In this document: positions 8,531-16,100 of the stretch, in pieces | How the letters are laid out: the number at the start of each line of letters is the position of its first letter | How positions within the stretch are numbered: the stretch's first letter is position 1 | Assembly (NCBI GenBank): GCA_002314885.1 | Contig: DCHT01000065.1 | Span: forward strand, 1 to 20,130 | Reading direction: 5' to 3' | From: Bacteroidales bacterium UBA1745 | GTDB lineage: Bacteria; Bacteroidota; Bacteroidia; Bacteroidales; UBA932 | DNA length: 20,130 bases | Program-made: the position numbers and the translations under genes | Notes under the pieces: generated by a model | Databases searched by the model: none | The model's input: the letters and a program-made list of their open reading frames with translations, nothing else | What the model was told of the DNA's origin: nothing

Positions 8531-8543
8531 GCGGCGAGGTGCT
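8513..8543. other. Hairpin over the shared stop codons of addA and the sigma factor gene
   Basis: CTAG at 8527-8530 supplies the TAG stop of both convergent genes, a 4-base tail-to-tail overlap. Around it CCTCGCC (8521-8527) pairs with GGCGAGG (8533-8539), with a 5-base loop. GAGCA on the left can extend the pairing with TGCTC on the right across a 3-base bulge. There is no T-run on either side, so it is not a standard intrinsic terminator; it might slow polymerase or protect 3' ends in both directions. The structure is read directly and its function is inferred. Confidence 0.45.
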
Positions 8544-9081
8544 CCTTCACCCAACGCTTGATGTTGGAGACTCTCACCGACACGGAGCCGGGAGTTGAGC
8601 CGACACGCTCGGCTATCTCATTCACAGAGAAGCCCTGCGAGTAGAGGTCCATAATGTTCTGCTCGAGTTCAGAACGGGTCTCGAGGAACTTGTAGTAGTT
8701 CTCAAGCATATCGCGATACTCGAAGTCCTCGTCGGCACGGCACTCGCGGGCTGCCGCAACCTGGATGTATGGGTCCCCTTCCTCATCGAAGTCGTCGATG
8801 ACGGTGTAGCTCACGTGCTCGTCGAGATAGTCCATAAGGGTTGTGAAGGCAACTGTCATAACCCAAGGACGGAACTTGCGGCTTGGGTCGTAGGAAGCAC
8901 CCTTCTTCTCCACGTTGGAAAGCGTACGGCTGAACACCTCCTCACGGTCGTTGTAGTTGTCCCACCAATCAATCTTGTTGGCACCAAGATACTTGCTTAC
9001 TGTAATGTCCGCAGCAAGGCGGATTTCGGCGTAATGGGCGACAATAAGCTCTCGCCCAATGGTAATATTGGTCTTAGTCAT
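8527..9081 (-). CDS. ECF-type RNA polymerase sigma-70 family factor
   Basis: A 184-residue protein with the two-domain layout of an extracytoplasmic-function sigma factor. Region 2 spans about 20-95 (DWWDNYNDREEVFSRTL through FRPWVMTVAFTTLMDYL). Region 4 spans about 130-182, with the helix-turn-helix FSVNEIAERVGSTPGSVSVR followed by WVKEHL for -35 recognition. The linker is acidic (DDFDEEGD). No anti-sigma membrane gene lies beside it: the next gene on the same strand, well separated, is an oxidoreductase, and the other side is addA on the opposite strand. Its control is therefore not visible here. The ATG at 9079-9081 is preceded by AT-rich DNA without an exact TAnnTTTG box. The family call is firm; the regulon is unknown. 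Confidence 0.85.
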   Translation of the reverse strand: MTKTNITIGRELIVAHYAEIRLAADITVSKYLGANKIDWWDNYNDREEVFSRTLSNVEKKGASYDPSRKFRPWVMTVAFTTLMDYLDEHVSYTVIDDFDEEGDPYIQVAAARECRADEDFEYRDMLENYYKFLETRSELEQNIMDLYSQGFSVNEIAERVGSTPGSVSVRVSNIKRWVKEHLAA

Positions 9082-9153
9082 AAGTATATGTAAGTGCTGG
9101 TTTTAGAAGATTATATCCGGCCTGTTTTAGGAGAGGCAACTATATATACGGAG

Positions 9154-9194
9154 AAATGGACGGAAAGTTACAGGCTTTCCGTCCATTTTTTCTT
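9154..9194 (+). terminator. Strong hairpin terminator with its T-tract on the + strand
   Basis: A perfect 14-bp stem: AAATGGACGGAAAG (9154-9167) and its complement (9175-9188) enclose the 7-base loop TTACAGG. It is followed on the + strand by TTTTCTTTAAT-type sequence. Read on the - strand, the stem is followed only by TTT (part of the stem) and then CTCCG, so termination of the oxidoreductase operon there would be weaker. It lies in the 153-base gap between the sigma gene start and the oxidoreductase stop. That gap also holds a 10-bp-spaced direct repeat CTACAGG at 9215-9221 and 9225-9231. Confidence 0.8.
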
Positions 9195-9234
9195 TAATAT
9201 TTTGCAAATGTGGGCTACAGGGCCCTACAGGCCA

Positions 9235-10653
9235 TTATTTCACCTTCATCTTTCGGCCGTTCTTTCGGCTCTTTTCGGCGAGGAAGCCCATAATGTGACT
9301 CTCCATTGAGACGTCGATGGTGCTGGAGAGGTGGCTCGGATCCTCAGCCGCGACGGCCTCGACGAAGTCACGGAAGAGGGCGAGGTCTCCGCCGCCGTGG
9401 CCGGAGCCCTTGTACTCAGGGATATCGGACACCTTGCGGTCCCAGACGCTCTTCGTACCCGTCCTGAAATCATAGAGGGTGAAGGATGTGCCGTCGCCGT
9501 CGATGAAGCCGGTAGTACCCATCACGCGGGTGCGACGTCCGCCGAACGGAGTGAAGGCATCCATTGAGAATGAAGCCGTCCTGCCGCCTTCGAATACCAT
9601 ATTTGCCACATAGTGGTCAGGCTGGTCGTTGTCGCAGTGATATACGCAGCGGCCATACGGGCCCTTGACGAGCTGATCGTAGAGGGCGGCCTCGTCCCTG
9701 CGGTCCGGAATGTCGAACACGTAGGTGTGGCGCTTCTGCTGCACATAGACCTTGATGGCGGAATATGGGCAAGTTGCCTCGTGAGGGCAGCCGTCGGTAC
9801 ACTTGAGAGGCGCCCCAGCAGGAGCATTCTCCTCCTTGAAGAGGAAGAGGTCGCCATCGGCTACGATGGTCTTGCAAGGCTTGTCGAAGAGCCAGCGCAG
9901 GATGTCCAGGTCGTGGCAGGACTTTGCGAGAATGATAGGAGTGGTCTCCTTGGAACTGCGCCAGTTGCCGCGCACGTATGAATGGGCCATGTGCCTGTGC
10001 TCGATCGGTTCCTGATGCTGGATGCTGACGATGTCGCCTATGGCACCGCTGTCCATCATAGCCTTCAGGGCAATGAAATAAGGAGCATAGCGGAGCACGT
10101 GGCAGGTACCGACCACCTTGCCGGTGGAGAGGCTGAGCTTGAGTATGTCGCGGCACTCCTTCTCGGTCGGAGCGATAGGCTTCTCCACGAGGACGTGGTA
10201 ACCGAGCTTGAGAGCCATAATAGTAGGCTTGTAGTGCACGTCGTCCGGAGTACAGATGACAGCGGCATCCGCGAACTTAGGCACTGAGAGGATCTCGCTG
10301 AAATCGCCGTAACGGCGCTCTGCAGGCACCTCGTGCAGGTCAGAGAGCTTGTGGAGACGGTAGTCGTTGATGTCGGACACGCCCACCACCTTCACATAGT
10401 CCGGGAACTTCTCGGCATATCTGGCATAGGTGTTTCCACGGCTGCCCGCGCCTATGATGATAATGGTAATAGGGCGGTCCATCTTAGGACTCAGGCCCCT
10501 GATGGGAAGCTGCAGGTCATTGAGCGACTCCGGGAGTTCGGCCAAATCCTGGCCACCGACTTCGGCTGCCCTCGCATTGAACAGGGAAAGGGGATCCATT
10601 GCCATTCCGGCTGCAGCGATACCGCAGGCCTTGAAGAAATCTCGTCTTTGCAT
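9235..10653 (-). CDS. Tat-exported Gfo/Idh/MocA-family oxidoreductase
   Basis: A 472-residue protein starting MQRRDFFKACG: a twin-arginine signal followed by an Ala-rich stretch, so it is probably folded with cofactor before export to the periplasm. The Rossmann domain has GAGSRG (68-73) for NAD(P) binding and the family EKP motif (157-159), with the Lys normally in catalysis. The C-terminal substrate domain contains AKSCHDLDILRW (His247/Asp248 region). A Cys-rich insert, KCTDGCPHEATCPYSA (Cys285, 289, 295), may bind metal or form disulfides. Family members oxidise or epimerise sugars and cyclitols; the substrate cannot be told. A longer in-frame start at 10773 would overlap the upstream gene and bury the Tat signal, so it was rejected. 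Its start is 11 bases after the preceding lipoprotein gene, so the two are co-transcribed. Confidence 0.9.
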   Translation of the reverse strand: MQRRDFFKACGIAAAGMAMDPLSLFNARAAEVGGQDLAELPESLNDLQLPIRGLSPKMDRPITIIIIGAGSRGNTYARYAEKFPDYVKVVGVSDINDYRLHKLSDLHEVPAERRYGDFSEILSVPKFADAAVICTPDDVHYKPTIMALKLGYHVLVEKPIAPTEKECRDILKLSLSTGKVVGTCHVLRYAPYFIALKAMMDSGAIGDIVSIQHQEPIEHRHMAHSYVRGNWRSSKETTPIILAKSCHDLDILRWLFDKPCKTIVADGDLFLFKEENAPAGAPLKCTDGCPHEATCPYSAIKVYVQQKRHTYVFDIPDRRDEAALYDQLVKGPYGRCVYHCDNDQPDHYVANMVFEGGRTASFSMDAFTPFGGRRTRVMGTTGFIDGDGTSFTLYDFRTGTKSVWDRKVSDIPEYKGSGHGGGDLALFRDFVEAVAAEDPSHLSSTIDVSMESHIMGFLAEKSRKNGRKMKVK

Positions 10654-10664
10654 ATACTGGTAGT

Positions 10665-11471
10665 TTAATTGCGATTGAACTCCACTTCCACAAACACAGG
10701 GAAATGGTCGGAGGCGAGGGTGACGTCGCCGTTGGTGAACACTGAAGGAACCGAATAGCGGGATACCTTGCATTCAGCACCGTTCTTCAGCAGGAAGACA
10801 TAGTCGATGCAGGCACGCGGGTTCTTCGGCGAAATGGTAATGTCCGTACCCGAAAGCTGGCTCCACGCCTTCTTCAGTTCCTTCACGGTATTGCTGTTCG
10901 GATATGCGTTCATATCTCCGCAGAGGAACACCGGCTTGCCGCATTTGCCATATTTGGCGACCATAGCCTCGTTCAGGACCTTTGCCTGGGTCAGCTGGGC
11001 AGTGTCGCCCTTGTGGTCGAGATGGGTGCTGGCAAGGACATAGTCCGCCGTCTCCACCACGCAGCAGGCTCTGGTCTCAGAACCGTCATACTTGTCGAAA
11101 TGTATCTCGTAGCTGCTGATTATCCCGTCTTTCGTGCAGACTCCGACGCCATAGGAACCGCCCTTGTAGCTCGGCAGAGCGTGGGCATATCTGAAATTCC
11201 AGTCTCCCATTGCCTCTGCGAAATCCTTGATCTGATAGTTGCTGTGCCTGAGGTTGCAGCTGTCCAGCTCGTTGAGCGAGACGACATCCGCATTCAGTTC
11301 CTTCATCATCTCCGAGATCATCGGAATGGCATTGTCCAGTTCCTTACCGAATACGCCCACGTTGTACTGGACGATCTTCAGGCTGCGCGTGTTATTCTGT
11401 GGTTCCACGCTGCCACCGCCCGAACAGGATACGAGGACGACAGCGGCGACCAACAAGGCTAGTTTCTTCAT
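10665..11471 (-). CDS. Lipoprotein of the endonuclease/exonuclease/phosphatase family
   Basis: A 268-residue protein starting MKKLALLVAAVVLVSC: a lipoprotein signal with a lipobox ending in Cys16, then a Gly/Ser spacer. The mature part has the full DNase I-like set: Asn37 in QYNVG, catalytic Glu68 in SLNELD, His in STHLDHKG, GDMN in LCGDMNAYPN, the IDYVFL strand, and SDHFP near the C-terminus. Family enzymes hydrolyse phosphodiesters in nucleic acids, phospholipids or inositol phosphates; the substrate here is unknown. Membrane anchoring points to an extracytoplasmic nuclease, phosphatase or lipase-like role. The start was moved from 11501 to 11471 because only this places the signal peptide at the N-terminus. 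It follows the MacB-like permease by 30 bases and precedes the oxidoreductase by 11. Confidence 0.88.
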   Translation of the reverse strand: MKKLALLVAAVVLVSCSGGGSVEPQNNTRSLKIVQYNVGVFGKELDNAIPMISEMMKELNADVVSLNELDSCNLRHSNYQIKDFAEAMGDWNFRYAHALPSYKGGSYGVGVCTKDGIISSYEIHFDKYDGSETRACCVVETADYVLASTHLDHKGDTAQLTQAKVLNEAMVAKYGKCGKPVFLCGDMNAYPNSNTVKELKKAWSQLSGTDITISPKNPRACIDYVFLLKNGAECKVSRYSVPSVFTNGDVTLASDHFPVFVEVEFNRN

Positions 11472-11501
11472 CTTACGTTGCTTTCCCTCAAAGGTAAGCA
11501 A

Positions 11502-12722
11502 TTATTCGTATCTAATCGCCTCGATAGGATCAAGATTCGCAGCCTTTTTCGCAGGATACCATCCGAAGAAGATGCCCGTTGCCGTGCAGACCAGGAAAGA
11601 AAGCAACACGGTCCAGGCCTGAATGGCAATCGGATAGTTGGCCAGGAACTTGACCACGTATGCCGCCCCGATGCCGAACAGAACCCCTATCAGGCCTCCC
11701 GTTATGCTCAACAGCATAGACTCTATCAGGAACTGCAGCAGGATGTCGCGACCTCGGGCACCGATACTCATCCTCAGACCGATTTCCTTGGTTCTCTCTG
11801 TGACTGAGACATACATTATATTCATAATGCCTATACCTCCGACGAGGAGGGAAATGGCGGCGACTGCTGCCAGAAGCGTGGTCATCAGATCACTCGTGGA
11901 TGTCATCATTGAGGACATCTCTTCCTGGGAACGTATCTCGAAGTCGTCGCTGGCGTCCTCCTTGAGCTTATGGTTGCTGCGGAGGATATCCGTAATCTCG
12001 TCGATTGCCTGGTCGGTATACTCCTCGCTGAGGGCAGAGCAGACTATCTCCTGTATGTAGGTGATAGCGAGTATTCGCTTCTGAACCGTGGTGTATGGGG
12101 CGATGATCATATCATCCTGGTCCATACCCATAGAGTTGTAGCCCTTGCTCTCAAGCACACCGATGATACGGAAAGGAATGGAACCGAATCGTATGGTCTT
12201 GCCCAGAGGATTCTCTCCGTTGGTAAACAGGTTGCTCACCACGGTTGCGCCCACGATACACACCTTGGCCGCAGTCTTGATGTCCTGGTCCGTGAACATC
12301 TCGCCGTCACTGATCTTGTACTGACGTATTTCGAGATAATCCGCATTCACGCCGTATGCACTGGTCGGAGTATTGTTGGCCCCATAGATGGCCTGACTGG
12401 AACTCTGCACAAGCGGAGAGACACACTGGACATACGCAGCCTTCTCCAATATGCTTTCATAGTCCTGTATCTTGAGGGACTGCATATCGTCCGAACTCAT
12501 CTTGACTCCGCCCATACGATTGCTTCCGGGCATTATCATAATCATATTCGAACCCATCTCGCTGATCTCGGCCTGGATGCTCTTCTTGGAGCCCTGTCCG
12601 ATGGCGAGCATAGTAATGACTGAGCCCACACCGATTATGATGCCAAGCATAGTGAGGAATCCGCGCAGCTTATTGTTGGAAAGCGCCTTCAGCGCAATCA
12701 TCAAGAGGTTTCCTAAATTCAT
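11502..12722 (-). CDS. MacB-like ABC transporter permease (FtsX-type)
   Basis: A 406-residue inner-membrane protein. TM1 lies at about residues 19-42 (RGFLTMLGIIIGVGSVITML), followed by a large periplasmic MacB-type domain (about 45-275). Three further TM segments lie in the C-terminal FtsX domain, with the family segment SVTERTKEIGLRMSIGARGRDI between TM2 and TM3. It ends PIEAIRYE, the usual tail for this family. MacB-type permeases act as mechanotransmitters: ATP hydrolysis in the cytoplasm moves the periplasmic domains to push substrate through adaptor and TolC. The nucleotide-binding domain is on a separate gene, 3 bases upstream, rather than fused as in E. coli MacB. Substrates could be antibiotics, peptides, lipids or lipoproteins. 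Confidence 0.92.
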   Translation of the reverse strand: MNLGNLLMIALKALSNNKLRGFLTMLGIIIGVGSVITMLAIGQGSKKSIQAEISEMGSNMIMIMPGSNRMGGVKMSSDDMQSLKIQDYESILEKAAYVQCVSPLVQSSSQAIYGANNTPTSAYGVNADYLEIRQYKISDGEMFTDQDIKTAAKVCIVGATVVSNLFTNGENPLGKTIRFGSIPFRIIGVLESKGYNSMGMDQDDMIIAPYTTVQKRILAITYIQEIVCSALSEEYTDQAIDEITDILRSNHKLKEDASDDFEIRSQEEMSSMMTSTSDLMTTLLAAVAAISLLVGGIGIMNIMYVSVTERTKEIGLRMSIGARGRDILLQFLIESMLLSITGGLIGVLFGIGAAYVVKFLANYPIAIQAWTVLLSFLVCTATGIFFGWYPAKKAANLDPIEAIRYE

Positions 12723-12725
12723 ACG

Positions 12726-13469
12726 CTAGTCGTTCTGAACTGGCAGCTTGGCGAGGGCTTCCGCTGCATCGAGTATATTATCATTATGGACATCACCTGT
12801 CACCTGACCGTCCCGCAGGGTGATATTGCGGCTGCTGTACTGAGCAATCTCAGGATTATGGGTCACAAATATTATGGTACGTCCTTCTGCGTGGAGACGC
12901 TGGAAAAGAACCAGTATCTCGAAACTGGTCCTGGTGTCCAGGTTACCTGTCGCTTCGTCCGCGAGCACCACGGCAGGATTGTTCACGAGCGCCCTGGCGA
13001 TGGCCACTCGCTGCATCTGTCCTCCGGACATCTGATTGCTCTTGTGAAGGAGCCTGTCGCCAAGACCCACGGACTTGAGGGCCTCCACGGCCCTTTCACG
13101 GCGCTCTTTCGAGCCAACGGAAGAGTTGTAGAGCAGAGGCAGCTCCACATTCTCGATGGCGGTCGTCTTCGCCAGCAGATTGTAGTTCTGGAATATGAAG
13201 CCGATCTTGCGGTTTCGAAGGACTGCCCTGTCGTTCTTGCCCATCGTCCTTACAGACACTCCGTCGAGGTAGTATTCGCCTGAAGTCGGAGTGTCCAGGC
13301 AGCCCAGGGTGTTCAGCAAGGTGGACTTGCCGGAGCCAGAGGTACCCATAATCGTTACGAACTCGCCTTCCTCTATGGTGAAGCTCACCCCTCGCAGGGC
13401 GTGGACGATTTCGTCGCCGACCTTGAAGTCGCGGCGTATATTATCAAGTCTGATGACTTCCTTGCCCAT
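12726..13469 (-). CDS. MacB/LolD-like ABC transporter ATPase
   Basis: A 247-residue nucleotide-binding subunit. Walker A GTSGSGKST (42-50), Q-loop FQNYNLLAKTTAIENVELPL (93 onward), signature MSGGQMQRVAIARAL (147-161), Walker B VVLADEATGNLD (167-178) and H-loop FVTHNPE (about 201-207) are all present, so it should be active. NYNLL and the following ENVELPLLY are typical of the LolD/MacB branch. It sits in the cytoplasm bound to the permease encoded 3 bases downstream, and its start is 3 bases after the adaptor stop, so the three genes are translationally close. About 20 C-terminal residues after the conserved core are variable. Confidence 0.94.
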   Translation of the reverse strand: MGKEVIRLDNIRRDFKVGDEIVHALRGVSFTIEEGEFVTIMGTSGSGKSTLLNTLGCLDTPTSGEYYLDGVSVRTMGKNDRAVLRNRKIGFIFQNYNLLAKTTAIENVELPLLYNSSVGSKERRERAVEALKSVGLGDRLLHKSNQMSGGQMQRVAIARALVNNPAVVLADEATGNLDTRTSFEILVLFQRLHAEGRTIIFVTHNPEIAQYSSRNITLRDGQVTGDVHNDNILDAAEALAKLPVQND

Positions 13470-13472
13470 ATC

Positions 13473-14663
13473 CTACTTCTCTCCTTCCTTGTCCTTGTTG
13501 CCACCCGGAGGCGTCGGCATAAACGGACTGCGTTCCGTACTGCTGCTCTTGACAGCCTTTGCCTCCACGCTGAGGCCGCTGACTATAGTTGCGTCAACGT
13601 CAATCTCATCTACCTGGGTCCTGTCGCCGCTGGTATATCCGGTCGTGACGGAAACCGGGGAAATCTTTCCGCCGTCAAGCACCCACACGTGCTTTCCTTC
13701 CGGAGCCGCACCCTCCACTGTTATTCCGAGGCCAGCCAGAATCTCTGCATCAGGAGTGAAGCGGAGAGACTTGGTAGGGACGGAGAGGACATCATCGATC
13801 TCAAGCGTGAAAATCTCCACGCTGGCCGTGAGGCCCGGTTTCAGTTTCAGGTCCGGGTTCTCCGCCTTGATGACAACCTCATAGGTCACCACATTTGAAG
13901 AAGTAGTCGCCTCCAGGCGCACCTGATCCACGGTTCCGACGAAAATGTCGTCAGGATATGCGTCCACGGTGAATTCCACCCTCTGATCCTTTACGACCTG
14001 TCCGATGTCGGCCTCGTCCACGTCAGCGATAATCTGCATCTTGGTGAGGTCCTTGGCTATTGTGAAAAGGGTCGGAGTCTCAAAACCGGCTGCCACTGTC
14101 TGTCCTTCCTCGACTGCACGGCTGATCACGACTCCGTCGATAGGAGAAGTGATGGTCGCGTATGAGAGATTCCTCTTCACCTTGATGATGGAGGCCTTGG
14201 ACTGCTCGTAGGAGTTCTTGGCCTTCTTATAGTAATACTCAGCCTCATCAAACTCAGCCTCGCTGACCAGATCCTTGTCGTGAAGGGTCTTGATTCGGTT
14301 GTAGACCTTGAGCCTGTACTCATATTCAGTCTGAGTGTTGGCCAATTCGGACTGGGCCGACTGCAGTTCGGCCTCAAGAGTCACACGATCCATCTCGGCG
14401 ATGACCTGACCGGCCTTCACCTCGTCATTGTAGTCCACATAGAGCTTATTGATGATTCCGGAAACCTGGGTACCGACAGTCACCTCGGTCACAGGCTCCA
14501 CGGTGCCGGTAGCAGTCACCGAATTCCTGATGTCAATTCTGGTGACCGGGGCTGTCTCAAGTGTTACTTTTTCCTTGCCGGACGGTTTCAGAAAATACCA
14601 GGCTGCTGCCCCGCCGATCGCAAGGGCGCATACCACAGTAATGATAATGCCTTTCTTTTTCAT
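13473..14663 (-). CDS. MacA-like periplasmic adaptor (membrane fusion protein)
   Basis: A 396-residue protein anchored by an N-terminal TM helix (about 5-22, GIIITVVCALAIGGAAAWYF). The order is that of the MacA/AcrA family: first lipoyl half with TGTVEPVTEVTVGTQVSG; an alpha-helical hairpin (about 90-165), rich in Glu, Gln, Tyr and Lys, which docks to TolC; second lipoyl half ATITSPIDGVVISRAVEEGQ; a beta-barrel domain; and a membrane-proximal domain. It bridges the inner-membrane ABC transporter and the TolC-like protein across the periplasm. The tail FMPTPPGGNKDKEGEK is Pro/Gly/Lys-rich and likely disordered. The gene lies 34 bases after tolC; this gap contains the 10-bp palindrome TTCAATTGAA. 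Confidence 0.92.
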   Translation of the reverse strand: MKKKGIIITVVCALAIGGAAAWYFLKPSGKEKVTLETAPVTRIDIRNSVTATGTVEPVTEVTVGTQVSGIINKLYVDYNDEVKAGQVIAEMDRVTLEAELQSAQSELANTQTEYEYRLKVYNRIKTLHDKDLVSEAEFDEAEYYYKKAKNSYEQSKASIIKVKRNLSYATITSPIDGVVISRAVEEGQTVAAGFETPTLFTIAKDLTKMQIIADVDEADIGQVVKDQRVEFTVDAYPDDIFVGTVDQVRLEATTSSNVVTYEVVIKAENPDLKLKPGLTASVEIFTLEIDDVLSVPTKSLRFTPDAEILAGLGITVEGAAPEGKHVWVLDGGKISPVSVTTGYTSGDRTQVDEIDVDATIVSGLSVEAKAVKSSSTERSPFMPTPPGGNKDKEGEK

Positions 14664-14697
14664 ATATACTATTGTCTATTCTTCAATTGAAATGGAC

Positions 14698-15987
14698 CTA
14701 AATACGGCCCTGATAAACGTCGAGGACGGAGAGATTCAGCAGGGCCATATACTTGGCCTGGAGCAGCGACTGCTGAGCCTGCAGCAGATCGTTCTTGGCG
14801 CTGATCATCTCCACTGTGTTCTTCATTCCGAGATTGAACTGCTCGCAAGTCAGATCGTAACTGTCCTGAGCATAGCGGAGCTGTTCCTTTGCGGCCACAT
14901 ATTTGGACTGAGAGGACAGAGTCTCGAGATATGCGCTCTCTATTTCCTTGAGCAGGCTCTTTTCCGCACTGACCTTGTCCAACTGGCTGTTGGCCACGGC
15001 GAGGCGCGCCTTGTTTACCGCTGTCTTGTTCTTACGTGCAGAAGTGATCGGTATTCGAAGGGTCACACCGGCATTGCCGTAGAGGTTGTCCTGTATCTGG
15101 TTGATGAAACTGTTGCCTGTGCCGGACCTGTTGCTGGTTCCGATGCCTGCACTCAGACCGAGAGTCGGATAATAGCCGTTCTTGGCCTGCTTCTCGGACA
15201 GTTCCGCCGCTTCGACGGACAGCTCGCTGTAACGTATTTCCGGCATAGTCTCGAGGGCATTGGAATATACGACGGACTTGTTTGGCACCAGCCTGAGCAC
15301 TTCGTCGTCGCCGGCATCCGTGCCGGTCAGTTCGAGTTCGTCCAATATGCCGAGTTCCAGCAATTGCTTCAGCTGCAGCTTGTAGTCCTCATAATTAGCC
15401 TGAGCCACGGTCAGCTGATACTGGTCGCTGAAGAGCTGGCTCTGAAGCTGAGCCACGTCCACTTTGCTCACCGAGCCGGCCTTCCACATCTCGGTGGCGC
15501 GGTCGAACTGAGCCTGGGAGAGTTCCACGGTGCTTTCGTTGACCTTCACGGCCTCCTTCGAGTAGAGGCACTGCATATAGGCCTGGATGATGGAAATGCG
15601 AATATCCATCGCACTGGACTCCACGGAGAGGGAATCCAGGGTGTTCTGCATCTTGCTCTGCTTGTAGGTGGTGATCACCGAGGCGTCAAAGAGGGTCATC
15701 TCTCCGTTGATGCCATACGATCCGCTATATACCGCAGCATTCGAACTTGAGAACGGCATATATGTAATGCCCTGCTGAGTGCTTGCAGAAATGGTAGGAC
15801 CGAAGTTAGCCTTTGCCTGGTAGGTATCTTCCATACCGGACAAGTAACTGTTTTTCTTCTGTTGAAGCTGGATATTGTTCTCCAGAGCGTAATCAATACA
15901 CTGCTGCAAGGTCCAGGTGTAAGTTTCCTGTGCGCCGGCGGCGATTGCAAACAAAGACAGTGCAGCGCTGATTATTATTCTTTTCAT
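14698..15987 (-). CDS. TolC-family outer-membrane efflux protein
   Basis: A 429-residue protein with a cleavable signal peptide (MKRIIISAALSLFAIAAGAQ, then ETYTWTL). The mature start, TWTLQQCIDYALENNIQL, is the typical OEP-family opening. Two similar halves follow, rich in Gln, Ala, Ser and Leu, with coiled-coil helices such as YEDYKLQLKQLLELG and a second-half helix ending NLGMKNTVEMISAKNDLLQAQ. Trimers form an outer-membrane beta-barrel and periplasmic tunnel for exit of the MacAB substrate. It is the first gene of the - strand operon, transcribed away from the polymerase-like gene at 16101. The 113-base divergent gap must hold its promoter, but no exact TAnnTTTG is visible on this strand. 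Confidence 0.92.
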   Translation of the reverse strand: MKRIIISAALSLFAIAAGAQETYTWTLQQCIDYALENNIQLQQKKNSYLSGMEDTYQAKANFGPTISASTQQGITYMPFSSSNAAVYSGSYGINGEMTLFDASVITTYKQSKMQNTLDSLSVESSAMDIRISIIQAYMQCLYSKEAVKVNESTVELSQAQFDRATEMWKAGSVSKVDVAQLQSQLFSDQYQLTVAQANYEDYKLQLKQLLELGILDELELTGTDAGDDEVLRLVPNKSVVYSNALETMPEIRYSELSVEAAELSEKQAKNGYYPTLGLSAGIGTSNRSGTGNSFINQIQDNLYGNAGVTLRIPITSARKNKTAVNKARLAVANSQLDKVSAEKSLLKEIESAYLETLSSQSKYVAAKEQLRYAQDSYDLTCEQFNLGMKNTVEMISAKNDLLQAQQSLLQAKYMALLNLSVLDVYQGRI

Positions 15988-16082
15988 TTATCTATGGTTT
16001 CAGTACGCAATATTTGACACATAATCCTTGCCATAGTTCAAGTTATTCTCAAATTTTTTCCGATTATTCTTTCAGAACTGCG

Positions 16083-16090
16083 TATTTTTG
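16083..16090 (+). promoter_or_regulatory. Bacteroidota-type -7 box (TATTTTTG) for the polymerase-like/DUF4846 gene
   Basis: TATTTTTG matches TAnnTTTG exactly and ends 10 bases before the ATG at 16101, in the divergent gap 15988-16100. Upstream DNA is AT-rich, with a T-run about 20-30 bases before the box, but no clear TTG-type -33 element. The predicted transcription start lies only a few bases before the ATG, giving a very short leader. It supports 16101 as the true start and argues against the TTG-initiated extension from 16014, which lies upstream of the promoter. Confidence 0.55.
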
Positions 16091-16100
16091 CGGCCGCAAT

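Noticed and set aside
9984..9995. The single CATG as a sign that the oxidoreductase gene was acquired recently
   Set aside because: One site is not evidence of transfer. The rest of the gene follows the same avoidance.
10654..10773. Longer N-terminus for the oxidoreductase
   Set aside because: It would overlap the upstream lipoprotein gene by about 109 bases and place the twin-arginine motif in the interior of the protein.
14682..14691. Palindrome TTCAATTGAA in the gap between tolC and the adaptor gene as an operator or internal promoter
   Set aside because: A 10-base AT-rich palindrome is not rare, there is no TAnnTTTG nearby, and the gap is only 34 bases within an apparent operon.
14449..15750. 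A 433-codon open frame on the + strand opposite the TolC-like gene, and similar long frames opposite the AAA gene (524-1369) and the small nuclease (1627-2493)
   Set aside because: They lie antisense to genes with clear family motifs, and their translations have no recognisable domain. Long shadow frames are expected from the GC-rich third-position bias here.
16014..16100. TTG start giving a 652-residue fusion protein
   Set aside because: The added 29 residues lie upstream of a perfect TAnnTTTG box and look like translated non-coding DNA.
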